Assembly (NCBI GenBank): GCA_000688615.1
Contig: JHVA01000001.1
Span: 3,472,001 to 3,536,000, forward strand
Origin: Acidobacteriaceae bacterium KBS 146
GTDB lineage: Bacteria > Acidobacteriota > Terriglobia > Terriglobales > Acidobacteriaceae
Direction: 5' to 3'
Length of the DNA stretch: 64,000 bases
In this document: positions 25,901 to 34,662 of the stretch, piece after piece
How the letters are laid out: every line of letters starts with the position of its first letter
Position numbering within the stretch: the first letter of the stretch is position 1
The notes under the pieces: generated by a model
The model's input: only the letters and a program-made list of their open reading frames with translations
Database searches by the model: none
What the model was told of the DNA's origin: nothing
Translations under genes and position numbers: made by a program

Positions 25901-26319
25901 CCTTTACGGTGGTCAACTCTGCGACCACAGCGCAATCCTTGACGTTTCGGCCGAATATGACCTGCAATCCGAATAACTATGCAAAACGGAATGTCGGAAC
26001 GACCTCTACGTTCTTCAACACCGCCTGCCTTGCGCTGCCGATGGTCGGGACGAGGATTGATAACAGTGCATCGGGCAATGAGCCTCGAGGCGTGGTTGTG
26101 GGACCGGGCTTCAACACTACAGATGCTTCGATCTTCAAGATCTTTCGTATCACCGAGAGACAGCATGCGGACTTTCGATTTGAGGTCTTCAATGTCTTCA
26201 ACGAAGCGCACTTCGCGCAGCCCGGGCTGACGTTTGGTGCGGCTACCTTTGGGCGTATTACATCCACGGTCGGCAATGACTCGCGGGTCATACAGTTGGC
26301 TTTCAAATACGGCTTCTAA
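22969..26319 (+). CDS. TonB-dependent receptor with N-terminal carboxypeptidase-regulatory-like domain
   Basis: 1116 aa from the ATG at 22969, six nt after GGAGG; upstream TTG and GTG codons are less likely. Signal peptide about residues 1-38. Residues 42-125 form a CarboxypepD_reg-like/CnaB-type domain (GQISGVVSDPAGQVMPGVRIEL). The plug follows with LPLNGRNFAQLGTLIPGV near residue 160 and SYDAQYGRSAGAIVNVVTRSGTN. The remaining 800 or so residues are an outer-membrane beta barrel ending in a Phe. Such receptors import oligomers or bind large substrates at the cell surface. No SusD-like partner is next to it. It leads a plus-strand operon with hydrolase and symporter genes; a small GCGGGA/TCCCGC hairpin (26336-26354) follows it. 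Confidence 0.92.
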   Translation: MREAFVFRPLTFSFAAAARWIFPVLVTIALLCGSCALFAQATGQISGVVSDPAGQVMPGVRIELTNVATAETRNTTTVADGTYAFPLVNPGTYQVKATATGFKTVLVDQVLVQVNGTSRVDVHLAIGGVVEEVTVTGAAPLVETGNATLGTVVDHQAVVDLPLNGRNFAQLGTLIPGVIAAPSALGGANGNATPGGFGNTTGSFNVNGMRNQSNSFLLDGAPNNDSFNSGFVMRPPPDAIEEFKIMTHSYDAQYGRSAGAIVNVVTRSGTNAWHGSVWEFNREAALAAKNFFTPAGKPNPNYQQNQFGGAAGGKIIRDRLFVFGFYEGFRLKDATSNVLNQPVLSQAMRGGDFSEISTKIIDPQSGKQFAYQGRPNVIDPARISAVSSNLLNNYIPLPNAPGNFYTASPPNIDNRDMWGIRGDLKLASHSVLGRYMRSHQNLFGPITPSNFAPAGNRQIMTLQDAMGSDTWVINSQMINVARYARQWIDGMPNQTSGLDLATSGYVFKSTNPQAAGLPNVTITSYFTQGDAQQPFASRSNSVDTISDDFTWTKGRHNLQFGGEFRRDGIGLLYINRPNGAFTFNANFTGYALADFLLGYPYMFQQGSGDPAMNGKSWTYSGYAQDQFRISPKMTIVVGGRYEVNLPYTEAKGHLAALHPGQQSTVQPNAPVGLVYPGDKNTPDATYYADTNNISPRLAAIYDPAGDGKTVLRAAYGIYFDTVPGQGDFFQNGTLAPPFQPLQEIDFYQRPGSAVTPNWFSNPYAGVSTGAAGFPPGLTFIGWGLPHSYKAANIQHYNLGIEHQFTPQIGFELGYVGTKAKQLPIFIEVNPTNVVASTSALNAYAAGSRAVFPSFGLTRPTFSAAKSWYDSLQARMTLRSWHRATATAAYTWSRSIDDVSGLNIGNDSRPILPVTIGDEDSIDRAMTRERGNSLFDTRNRFVLSFGYELPPLLGKPSYERLLIGGWQINGIFQAQSGNPFTVVNSATTAQSLTFRPNMTCNPNNYAKRNVGTTSTFFNTACLALPMVGTRIDNSASGNEPRGVVVGPGFNTTDASIFKIFRITERQHADFRFEVFNVFNEAHFAQPGLTFGAATFGRITSTVGNDSRVIQLAFKYGF

Positions 26320-26420
26320 GCAGATCGCGTGATTGGCGGGAGTTATCTTCCCGCTAGCTGCGGTTTGGATTTCAAATGCTTCGGACGCAGGTCCGGGCGC
26401 ACCTCCCCTTGAGGTATTGC

Positions 26421-27725
26421 ATGGCGGCATCGGAAGTATCGGCGAAGGTTCACGACGTAATCTGTAGAAACATCGAACAGATTCAGGATGAGATGATCTC
26501 GTTTCTTCAGGACCTGGTGCGTATTCCCACGGTCAATCCTCCCGGCGAACTGTACCGCGAAGGCGCGGAACTGATCGGGAATCAGTTGAAGAGATTCGGA
26601 TACGATACGCACTACATCGTTGCAGAGGGATTGAAGGAACACACCGCCGAACATCCGCGAGTGAATGTCTTTGGAAGAATGAAGGGCAGCACAACAAGGC
26701 CGTCGCTTCACTTCAACGGACACTTCGATGTGGTTCCGGTAGGGAAGGGATGGACGCGGGACCCGTTTGCTGCCTCTATTGAGGATGGGAAGATGTATGG
26801 TCGAGGGGTCTCCGACCAGAAAGCCGGGATCGCGGCATCGATCTTTGCCGTCGAAGCTGTCCGACGCGCAGGGCTTAAGCTACACGGTACTGTAGAACAG
26901 AGTGGAACGGTGGACGAAGAGAGTGGAGGATTCGCGGGAGTCGCCCATCTTGCGCGTCAAGGCTGGCTTGGTAAAGAGAAGAATGACTATGTCATCATCA
27001 CCGAGCCCACAGATACGGATCATATCTATCTTGGGCATCGCGGCGTGTATTGGTTCAAGGTGACGACGCACGGACGCATCGCTCATGGAAGCATGCCGCA
27101 CCTTGGCGTAAGCGCCATCGATCACCTGGCGGATTTTCTGCATGGAGTCACCCACGATCTGAAGCCGAAGCTCGCGGCTCGAAAGACTGAAGTTCCAGTC
27201 CAGCCGCCAAAGTCACGCTATGCCAGCATCAATGTGAATGCGGTCTTCGGAGGACAGCCGGAGCATGGAACCCAGACACCGTGTGTGGCTGACAGCTCTG
27301 GCGCCATCTTCGATCGTCGCTTCCTGACGGAAGAGGCGTTCGAAGAGGTTCGGGGAGAGATTGCGGAGATGCTCGAGAGATATAGAGCCGCGAATCCGGA
27401 GTTTCAATATACGCTGGAAGATCTGATGGTGGTGCACCCGGTTCAAACCGACAAAAATTGCGACCTGGTGCAAACGTTGGCGGGATGCATCGAACAGGTT
27501 GCGGGGCGGGAGGCAATCTATGCCGCGAGCCCTGGAACCTACGACCAGAAGCACGTTGTGAGAATTGCAAACGTCGCACAGTGTGTGGCCTATGGCCCCG
27601 GACTTCTTGCACAGGCACATCTACCGGATGAGTTTTGCCGGATCGACGATATCGTGGCTTCCGCCAAAGTGATGGCGCTGACCGCCGTACAGTTGCTAGG
27701 GTTGGAGCAGAGCCTGACGAAATGA
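26421..27725 (+). CDS. M20-family metallohydrolase (ArgE/DapE-like deacylase or dipeptidase)
   Basis: 434 aa from the ATG at 26421; a start at 26376 is possible but lacks a better ribosome site. Metal and catalytic residues of the M20 family are visible: His in FNGHFDVVP, Asp in YGRGVSDQKAG, the Glu pair in TVDEESGG, Glu/Asp in ITEPTDTDH and the final His in AQAHLPDEF. The dimerisation domain lies around residues 210-330 with GRIAHGSMPHLG. It is cytoplasmic and hydrolyses an N-acyl amino acid or dipeptide-like amide. The stop overlaps the next start (ATGA), so it is coupled to the symporter gene. Confidence 0.9.
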   Translation: MAASEVSAKVHDVICRNIEQIQDEMISFLQDLVRIPTVNPPGELYREGAELIGNQLKRFGYDTHYIVAEGLKEHTAEHPRVNVFGRMKGSTTRPSLHFNGHFDVVPVGKGWTRDPFAASIEDGKMYGRGVSDQKAGIAASIFAVEAVRRAGLKLHGTVEQSGTVDEESGGFAGVAHLARQGWLGKEKNDYVIITEPTDTDHIYLGHRGVYWFKVTTHGRIAHGSMPHLGVSAIDHLADFLHGVTHDLKPKLAARKTEVPVQPPKSRYASINVNAVFGGQPEHGTQTPCVADSSGAIFDRRFLTEEAFEEVRGEIAEMLERYRAANPEFQYTLEDLMVVHPVQTDKNCDLVQTLAGCIEQVAGREAIYAASPGTYDQKHVVRIANVAQCVAYGPGLLAQAHLPDEFCRIDDIVASAKVMALTAVQLLGLEQSLTK

Positions 27726-29176
27726 ATATCTATCTCATCGCACTGCTGCTTTACTCCATCTTTTTGATGGCGCTCGGTATTGTGATGAGTCGCAGAGTGA
27801 AAAACTCGGCAGACTTTCTGGTCGCTGGCCGAAACATGGGAACCAGCCGGCTATTTGCAACGTTTCTTGCCGCGAATATTGGCGCGGGATCGACAGTAGG
27901 CGCGACAGGCCTGGGGTACCGGCTGGGTATGTCGGCGTGGTGGTGGGTTGGCTCTGCCTGCATCGGAACTTTCCTGCTCTCGCAGTTTCTCGGGCCGAAG
28001 TTGTGGGCGATCGCTAAAGAGAACAACCTGGCAACCCTTCAGGATTATCTAGAATTTCGATACAGCAAGGCAGTCAAGGCAGTGATCGCGGTGCTTTTCT
28101 GGTTTGGAGCACTCGCTATTCTCGCCGGACAGCTGATTGCGATTTCATGGATTTTAAATACCGTCGCAGGCATTCCGAAGTGGGAAGGATGTCTCATCGG
28201 CGGGGTGGTGGCGATTGTCTATTGCACTGCCGGTGGCATGATGTCGTCTTCTTTTGTGAACATGTTTGAGCTCGCCGTCACCATGTCGGGTCTGCTGCTG
28301 GCTGTACCGTTCGCCCTACATGCGCTAGGTGGCTGGTCTCACCTTCACGAGATTGTGCTTGCGAACACTGGAAACGAAGCCCGAGCAGATGCGCTGTTCA
28401 GCATCACCGGAGCGGGGCCGAAACAGCTGCTGGCATGGATCGCGATTCTCATACCTTCTTTTATGATCTCCCCTGGGCTTGTGCAGAAGGCTTATGGAGC
28501 TCGGGATATCAAAACTCTAAAGAGAGGCATCGGCCTCAACTCATTGGGGCAGGCGGTTTTTGCGTTTGTTCCGGCAGTGCTGGGATTATGTGCCTTCGCC
28601 GCGATGCCGCATCTGGCGAATCCGGAACTAGCGTTACCTGCTGCAATGAAGGCCCTTTTACCTGCCTGGCTCGGGGTTTGGACGCTGGCCTCCATCTTTT
28701 CTGCAGAACTAAGCGCAACTGACGCCATTCTTTTTATGCTCTCTACTTCGCTCGCGGTCGACCTCTATAAGACATTTCTGAATCCGAAGGTATCGCAGCA
28801 GAAGATGTTGTGGGTCAGTCGCATTGCGTCGGTGGGGGCAGGGATTGTGGGAATTCTGCTCGCGGCGGTTTTGCCCTCGATTATCCAGGCAGTTTCGATC
28901 TTCTATGGTTTGATTGCCGTTGCGTTGTTCGTTCCAGTGCTGGCGGGACTGTATTCTCGGCGGGTATTTGCGTCGGCGGCTTTGAGTAGTATTGCGGCTG
29001 CACTCGCAGCAACTCTGACAACCATACGTCTTACTGATGGCGCAGGAGTAGGCGTGCTTTCTCCTCAGGCGATCGGAATCGGGACCGCCGCCCTGGTGAT
29101 GATTGCATTTCATGCCTTCTCGTCTTCGCATGCAGTTCCAAAGAATTCCTCCTCGGTTGAGGAGACGGTGTTGTAG
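27722..29176 (+). CDS. Sodium/solute symporter (SSS family)
   Basis: 484 aa from the ATG at 27722, which overlaps the M20 stop codon as ATGA. About 13 hydrophobic helices are visible. SSS features: DFLVAGRNMGTSRLFATFLAANIGAGSTVGATGLGY near the N-terminus with the sodium-site residues, then TLQDYLEFRYSK, and GGMMSSSFVNMFELAVTMSG. The family imports amino acids, sugars, carboxylates or urea together with sodium. Coupling to an M20 hydrolase and a periplasmic P1-type hydrolase suggests that it brings in the amide or peptide fragments released outside. The exact solute is unknown. Confidence 0.9.
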   Translation: MNIYLIALLLYSIFLMALGIVMSRRVKNSADFLVAGRNMGTSRLFATFLAANIGAGSTVGATGLGYRLGMSAWWWVGSACIGTFLLSQFLGPKLWAIAKENNLATLQDYLEFRYSKAVKAVIAVLFWFGALAILAGQLIAISWILNTVAGIPKWEGCLIGGVVAIVYCTAGGMMSSSFVNMFELAVTMSGLLLAVPFALHALGGWSHLHEIVLANTGNEARADALFSITGAGPKQLLAWIAILIPSFMISPGLVQKAYGARDIKTLKRGIGLNSLGQAVFAFVPAVLGLCAFAAMPHLANPELALPAAMKALLPAWLGVWTLASIFSAELSATDAILFMLSTSLAVDLYKTFLNPKVSQQKMLWVSRIASVGAGIVGILLAAVLPSIIQAVSIFYGLIAVALFVPVLAGLYSRRVFASAALSSIAAALAATLTTIRLTDGAGVGVLSPQAIGIGTAALVMIAFHAFSSSHAVPKNSSSVEETVL

Positions 29177-29221
29177 AAGCTGCAGCGCACGCTGCAAGTT
29201 GATTTTCTTTTGAGGTAGGCA

Positions 29222-30310
29222 ATGAAGCGTCGCGAATTTACACGGAACTTGCTCGGATTTCCTCTGGCAGCAATGTTGCCGACGGAGGCTGCCCTCGCCG
29301 CAACAAAGGAAGCCATTGCCCTTCCCGAGGGGGGATCGATCACCGATGTGCCTGGCCTGAAGGTGGGGCAGCACACCCTTACAGAGCGACCCACGGGCTG
29401 CACTGTGGTGATCTGTGAAAACGGCGCAACCGCTGGAGTGGATGTGCGTGGCTCTGCGCCGGGTACCCGCGAGACAGACCTGCTTTCGCCGACGAATTCT
29501 GTGCAGCAGGTGCAGGCGATTTTGCTCTCAGGAGGAAGTGCCTATGGTCTTGCCGCTGCCACCGGTGTTGTCCGCTGGCTGGAAGAGCACAACCTTGGAT
29601 ACAAGATAGGGAAAGGCGTGGTTCCGATTGTCCCTGCGGCCATTCTGATGGATCTGGGAGTCGGCGACTTCAAGATTCGTCCGGGCGAAGAGCATGGATA
29701 CAAGGCTTGCCTAGCTGCGTCGACGGGACCTGTAGCCGAAGGCAATGTTGGTGCTGGGGCGGGAGCGACAATCGGCAAAATGTTCGGGCCGAAGTTTGCA
29801 ATGAAGTCAGGTCTCGGTACCGCGAGCGTCAAGATTGGCGACACGGGCATTGTTGTGGGCGCTATCGTGGCCGTGAACGCTGTCGGCGATGTCATCTCCC
29901 CACACACAGGAAAAGTGCTTGCTGGGGCGCGCAGTGAAGATGGAAAGGGGTATCGCGACTCCATGGAAGCGATCCTGAAGGGGTATCGAGTTGTGGTTCA
30001 AAATGGCGCGAATACCACCATCGGCATCGTTGCGACCAATGCTCCCTTTACCAAAACCCAGATGACCAAGATCGCCCAGATGGCTCACGACGGCTACGCG
30101 CGTGCGATCAATCCGGTCCATACGATGGGTGATGGCGACACTATCTTCGCGATATCTACCGGTACGACGAATGTAAAGGCCGACGTGACGGCGATTGGCG
30201 CGATTGCCGCAACGGTGATGTCGCGGGCGATCGTGAGAGCAGCAATGCAGGCATCCAGCCTCCCGGACCTGGGCTTGCCTGCCTATAAGGATTACATCGG
30301 CAAAGCGTAG
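29222..30310 (+). CDS. Tat-exported P1-family (DmpA/NylC-like) N-terminal-nucleophile hydrolase
   Basis: 362 aa with a GAGG site before the ATG. The N-terminus MKRREFTRN, followed by a hydrophobic stretch and an Ala-rich cleavage region, is a twin-arginine signal. The rest matches the P1/S58 family: VPGLKVGQHTL, GTRETDLLSP, ILLSGGSAYGLAAATGV, and NVGAGAGATIGK. The expected autoprocessing site is Asn264/Thr265 within ANTTIGIVATNAP, so Thr265 would become the N-terminal nucleophile of the beta chain. Relatives include DmpA, beta-peptidyl aminopeptidase BapA (Ser nucleophile) and nylon oligomer hydrolase NylC (Thr nucleophile). It probably cleaves an amide in the periplasm. It is the last gene of the receptor operon, 45 nt after the symporter. 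Confidence 0.87.
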   Translation: MKRREFTRNLLGFPLAAMLPTEAALAATKEAIALPEGGSITDVPGLKVGQHTLTERPTGCTVVICENGATAGVDVRGSAPGTRETDLLSPTNSVQQVQAILLSGGSAYGLAAATGVVRWLEEHNLGYKIGKGVVPIVPAAILMDLGVGDFKIRPGEEHGYKACLAASTGPVAEGNVGAGAGATIGKMFGPKFAMKSGLGTASVKIGDTGIVVGAIVAVNAVGDVISPHTGKVLAGARSEDGKGYRDSMEAILKGYRVVVQNGANTTIGIVATNAPFTKTQMTKIAQMAHDGYARAINPVHTMGDGDTIFAISTGTTNVKADVTAIGAIAATVMSRAIVRAAMQASSLPDLGLPAYKDYIGKA

Positions 30311-30362
30311 CCCGCCCCAGAGATTAGGTCGTTGCGACGTGTTGCCTCGGAAGGGAAGAGGC

Positions 30363-33300
30363 TCAGGCGTCCTTTTGTTTGCCCTCGAAGGTCGCATACA
30401 CCACCGGCAACAGGATGAGCGTAAGCAGCGTGGAACTCAACAGGCCTCCGATGACAACGATCGCGAGGGGGCGCTGGATCTCGGAGCCAGCTCCTGATGC
30501 GAAGAGAAAGGGAACCAGTCCAAGGGCAGCAACGGTTGCCGTCATCATGACGGGCCGGAAGCGTAGCCGCGCTCCTTCGCGGATGGCTTCTTCCTGGGAC
30601 TTGCCTTCAGCGCGAAGCTTGCGGATGTAGGAGACAAGTACGACGCCATTAAGCACCGCGATTCCCCACAGAGCGATGAAGCCCACGGAGGCAGGGACCG
30701 AGAGATACTCTCCCGAGATAAAGAGTCCAAGCACGCCGCCGATCGAGGCCAACGGAAGCACGGTGATGATAAGTGCGGCGAATCGCACAGAATGGAAGAG
30801 GACAAAGAGCAGGAAGAAGATCGCGGCAATGGTAATGGGCACGATGATCATGAGGTGATGCATCGCCCGCTCCATGTTGTGGAACTGGCCGCCCCATTCG
30901 ATGTAGTAGCCCGGAGGGAGTTTCACCTGCTTATCGACCTTTTGCTGTAGTTCTGCTACAAACCCGCCAAGATCGCGATCCTGCACGTTGACGCCAACGA
31001 CGATGCGTCGTTTGCCCATGCTGCGATTGATGAGAGCCGGACCCTCTTTGACGCTGACCTTGGCCAGATTGTCCAGCGGGATCAGCGGGCCATCGGGGGA
31101 ACTGATCTGGAGCTCTTTAATATCGGGAACACTGTCACGCAGCGTCTGAGGAAGGCGGACGACAGCTTCGAAGCGGCGCTCCCCTTCATAGATCTCCGTG
31201 GCTGCCTTTCCGGCGATTGCAGTCTCAATGACGTCGTTGACGTCGGATGCGTTGAGCCCGTAACGGGCAATCGCGCGGCGGTCGATATCGATGTTGAGAT
31301 ACTGCTGGCCGCCCACCCGGTCGACGCGGGTGTCCTGCGTTCCCTGGATCCCATTGGCTACACGAGCGATCTCGCGGGCTTTCTCTACCAATACGTCCAG
31401 ATCATCTCCATACAGCATGACGGCAACGTCGGCCCGGACGCCGGAGACCATCTCATCGACACGGTCAGAGATGGGCTGGGACATGACGAGGTTGATGCCG
31501 GGAATTGAAGCGAGCTTTTCGCGCATCTGATTTGCGATTTTCTCCTGAGTCATTCCCCGGGGACGATCGTCGATCGGAGTCAGCGAAGCGAGTACATCGG
31601 CTTCATTCGGCCCTGCCGGATCGGCCGGCGACTCACCGCGGCCAACGCGGGAGACGACATTATCGACGCCTTTTACGGTAAGCATCGTCTTCTGCATGGC
31701 CATCTCCATGCGAAGCGATTCGTCGAGCGAGATGTTTGGAACACGGTCGGCATTCGGGGACAGAGTTCCTTCCGCCATCTCGGGAATAAATGCAGTCCCA
31801 AGAAAAGGAAAGAGGCAAAGAGCGAAGATGAAGAGACCAATAACGCTAAGCACCGTGGTCTTGCGGTGCGACATCGCCCATTCGAGCATGGCGTTGTAGG
31901 GGCGGCGCAGGTGCCGTACCAGCCAAGTGTCATCCTCAGAACCGCCACGTAACAGATAACTGCAGAGCACAGGCGACAATGTCAACGAGAGGAGCAGTGA
32001 GATACCGAGCGCAATGGCGATGGTATATGCAAGAGGAGCAAACATCTTGCCTTCCATTCCTTCAAGAGTCATCAGGGGGAGGAAGACGAGAATGATGATC
32101 GTCACGCCAAATAAAACCGGTGTAGCAACCTCCCCGACAGCATCGAGCACGATGTGCATCTTGCCCTGGACCGATTTGACCTCATGCCCGTGATGACGCG
32201 CGTGGCTCAGCTTGGCGAAGACATTCTCAACGACAACCACCGACCCGTCCACCATGAGACCGATGGCGATGGCCAAGCCTCCCAACGACATAAGGTTGGC
32301 GGAGAGGTTGATCTTATTCATCACCAAAAAAGTCAACAGCGGGGTGACGAGCAGCGTAGAGCCGACGATGAGACTTGAGCGGATGTCCCCCAGGAACAGG
32401 ACGAGAACGATGATGACGAAGATGATGCCTTCGCCCAGCACCTCCGTAACGGTGTGAATCGCTGCATCGACGAGCTGCGACCGATCGTAGTAGGGTTTGA
32501 TCTGCAGGCCACCGGGGATCATGTGCTTCGAGTTGATGTCAGCAACCCGGGCCTTCACGCGGCTGACGATCTCTTTCGCGTTGCCGCCCGACATCATTAG
32601 CACCACGCCGCCTACTGATTCCGTATAGCCGTTCTTAATCATCGCGCCATAACGGACCGCAGTGCCGAAACGAACGTCCGCGACATCACGAATGTAGATG
32701 GGAGTTCCGCCAGATTCCTTGAGAACGATACCTCGAATGTCGTCCAGGTCGCGGATAAGCCCGACAGCACGGATCAGATACTGCTCGGCGTGCTGGGGAA
32801 GAATGCCTCCGCCGGCGTTAGCGTTGTTTCTGGACAGGGCGTTGCGAACATCCTGGATCGTGAGGTTGTAGTAACGGAGTTTTTGCGGATCGACCAGAGT
32901 CTCGTACTGCTTGACGTAGCCACCGGTTGAATTGATCTCGGCGACTCCGGAGATGGAGCGCAGCAGCGGGCGAACGACCCAGTCCTGCACTGTGCGGCGT
33001 TCAGTAAGCTCTTCTTTAGTGAGCGGGCGCTTTCCGTCGTCAGGACGCTCGAGCGTGTACTGATAGACCTCGCCAAGAGCATTGGTGATGGGACCGAGAA
33101 CCGGAGTTACTCCCTCGGGCATGCGATCACGAAGCTCGCTGAGACGTTCGGAGACCATCTGGCGCTCGAGATAGAGGCTGCGGCCATCTTCGAAGACCAG
33201 CGTGATGAGGGAAAGGCCGGGCTTATTGAGAGAGCGCATGTCCGTCATTCCCGGGAGACCGGTCATTGCAATCTCTACAGGAATGGTAATGAAGCGCTCG

Positions 33301-33482
33301 ACTTCCTCCGGAGACTTCCCAGGGGCTTCGGTGGCAATCTGAACCTGGATGTTCGTGACATCCGGAAAAGCATCGACGGAAAGATGTTGGGCTGCGTTGA
33401 CGCCAAAGGCCACTAGCGCAAGCGCAACCACGATCAGGATGAGGCGATGCTTCAGCGCACCGTGAACGATGGACTGCAGCAT
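30363..33482 (-). CDS. CzcA/CusA-type heavy-metal efflux RND pump
   Basis: 1039 aa from the ATG at 33482, preceded by GGGAGG; an upstream extension to 33560 overlaps the adaptor gene. It has 12 membrane helices with two large periplasmic loops. Typical segments are VDAFPDVTNIQVQI, the first loop with AEQYLIRAVGLI, the helix-4 signature AIAIGLMVDGSVVVVEN, and the C-terminal LIRKLRAEGKSQEEAIREGARLRFRPVMMTA. The helix-4 signature lacks the DFG start of zinc/cobalt pumps and is not the CusA form either, so metal specificity stays open. With the adaptor and outer-membrane genes upstream it forms a CBA efflux complex exporting a divalent or monovalent metal ion. Confidence 0.94.
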   Translation of the reverse strand: MLQSIVHGALKHRLILIVVALALVAFGVNAAQHLSVDAFPDVTNIQVQIATEAPGKSPEEVERFITIPVEIAMTGLPGMTDMRSLNKPGLSLITLVFEDGRSLYLERQMVSERLSELRDRMPEGVTPVLGPITNALGEVYQYTLERPDDGKRPLTKEELTERRTVQDWVVRPLLRSISGVAEINSTGGYVKQYETLVDPQKLRYYNLTIQDVRNALSRNNANAGGGILPQHAEQYLIRAVGLIRDLDDIRGIVLKESGGTPIYIRDVADVRFGTAVRYGAMIKNGYTESVGGVVLMMSGGNAKEIVSRVKARVADINSKHMIPGGLQIKPYYDRSQLVDAAIHTVTEVLGEGIIFVIIVLVLFLGDIRSSLIVGSTLLVTPLLTFLVMNKINLSANLMSLGGLAIAIGLMVDGSVVVVENVFAKLSHARHHGHEVKSVQGKMHIVLDAVGEVATPVLFGVTIIILVFLPLMTLEGMEGKMFAPLAYTIAIALGISLLLSLTLSPVLCSYLLRGGSEDDTWLVRHLRRPYNAMLEWAMSHRKTTVLSVIGLFIFALCLFPFLGTAFIPEMAEGTLSPNADRVPNISLDESLRMEMAMQKTMLTVKGVDNVVSRVGRGESPADPAGPNEADVLASLTPIDDRPRGMTQEKIANQMREKLASIPGINLVMSQPISDRVDEMVSGVRADVAVMLYGDDLDVLVEKAREIARVANGIQGTQDTRVDRVGGQQYLNIDIDRRAIARYGLNASDVNDVIETAIAGKAATEIYEGERRFEAVVRLPQTLRDSVPDIKELQISSPDGPLIPLDNLAKVSVKEGPALINRSMGKRRIVVGVNVQDRDLGGFVAELQQKVDKQVKLPPGYYIEWGGQFHNMERAMHHLMIIVPITIAAIFFLLFVLFHSVRFAALIITVLPLASIGGVLGLFISGEYLSVPASVGFIALWGIAVLNGVVLVSYIRKLRAEGKSQEEAIREGARLRFRPVMMTATVAALGLVPFLFASGAGSEIQRPLAIVVIGGLLSSTLLTLILLPVVYATFEGKQKDA

Positions 33483-33483
33483 G

Positions 33484-34662
33484 CTACTCGCCTCCCTTGA
33501 TGGCGTTCTGTTTGCGTTGGTTATTGAGATGGAAGGCGCCGTCGAGCACGATCTTTTCACCCGGACTCACTCCACTCTCAAGGACGCGGTTATCTCCGCT
33601 CTCCTGACCAAGAGAGACCTCTCGCAGCATGAACTTTGTGGGATCAATCTGGACGAAGACGTAATCCTTATTTTCTTCGCGTACGACTGCAGTCGATGGA
33701 ATGGTGTTCTTCCGTTCGGAAGCATCGAGGAAGGTCAAACCTGCGAGCATGGCCGGCTTGAAGATGCCTTTCGGATTGGGAAGATCCATACGCACCTGCA
33801 CTGTGCGGGTGATGGGGTCGACGATTGGTGAAACGTACGAGAGCTTACCCTGAATATTCTGATCCGGCAGGGCAGGAACTTTGACGATGACATCCATGCC
33901 CTTGTGCAGGCGACCCGAGCTCTCTTCCGGAACATCGGCAATGACCCAGACGTTGGAGAGGTCGGCGACCATAAAGGCCATCTCGGCTGGCTGTACGATC
34001 TGTCCAATCGTTACCTTGCGGTCGAGCACGGTTCCACTGATGGTTGAGAGAATGGGGTAATCCGCGTTGAGTTTGCGACTGCCTTCGAGCTGGCGAATTG
34101 CAGTATCCGACATGCCAAGGCCCCTAAGTTGGGTACGAAAAGCGTCAGCCTCGGTGGATGCCTGCAGCAGCTCCGCGCGACGGCGTTCCAGTTCTGCCCT
34201 TCCCATGACGTCGGCTTTGACGAGCTGCTCGGCCCGCTGTGTGGCTTGCTCGGCCAGTTTCTCCTGCGAAAAGGCCTTGATAAAGGAGAACTGCGTGTCC
34301 GACAGGTCCGTGCTGTGCAGCGTAGCCAGAGCCTGGCCGCGATGAACATTCTGCCCCTCGAGCACGATCAGTTTGATGATACGTCCGGCCACCGGAGATC
34401 CAATGCGAGCGATTCGGCTGGCGTCGGTATCGATTCGGGCAGCGACCTGTAGAGATCCAGTGACTTCTTGAATCTTTGGCTCGCCGATGACGAACTGTTT
34501 CGCAAGCTCGGGAGTGATCGATATAACGGTGGGATCTTGCTCCGCTTTCACCTCGGTCGGAGGCACATTTTTATTGCATCCACTGGCGGTAAATAAAAGG
34601 ACAACGGCAACAGATGCCAGCGTGCAGCTGGCCAGCGAGCATGTACGCTTCACGGTCTTCAA
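33484..34662 (-). CDS. Efflux RND periplasmic adaptor (CzcB/CusB-like), lipoprotein
   Basis: 392 aa from a TTG at 34662 whose sequence TTGA overlaps the stop of the outer-membrane gene. The signal peptide ends in TASGC, a lipobox with Cys29. Then come a barrel-sandwich hybrid half (VAGRIIKLIVLEGQNVHRGQALATLHS), a helical hairpin (about 130-215), the second half (SGTVLDRKVTIGQIVQPAEMAFMVADLSNVWVIADV) and beta-barrel and membrane-proximal domains. It links the inner-membrane pump to the outer-membrane channel. It lies one nt before the pump start, so the three genes form one operon. Confidence 0.93.
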   Translation of the reverse strand: MKTVKRTCSLASCTLASVAVVLLFTASGCNKNVPPTEVKAEQDPTVISITPELAKQFVIGEPKIQEVTGSLQVAARIDTDASRIARIGSPVAGRIIKLIVLEGQNVHRGQALATLHSTDLSDTQFSFIKAFSQEKLAEQATQRAEQLVKADVMGRAELERRRAELLQASTEADAFRTQLRGLGMSDTAIRQLEGSRKLNADYPILSTISGTVLDRKVTIGQIVQPAEMAFMVADLSNVWVIADVPEESSGRLHKGMDVIVKVPALPDQNIQGKLSYVSPIVDPITRTVQVRMDLPNPKGIFKPAMLAGLTFLDASERKNTIPSTAVVREENKDYVFVQIDPTKFMLREVSLGQESGDNRVLESGVSPGEKIVLDGAFHLNNQRKQNAIKGGE

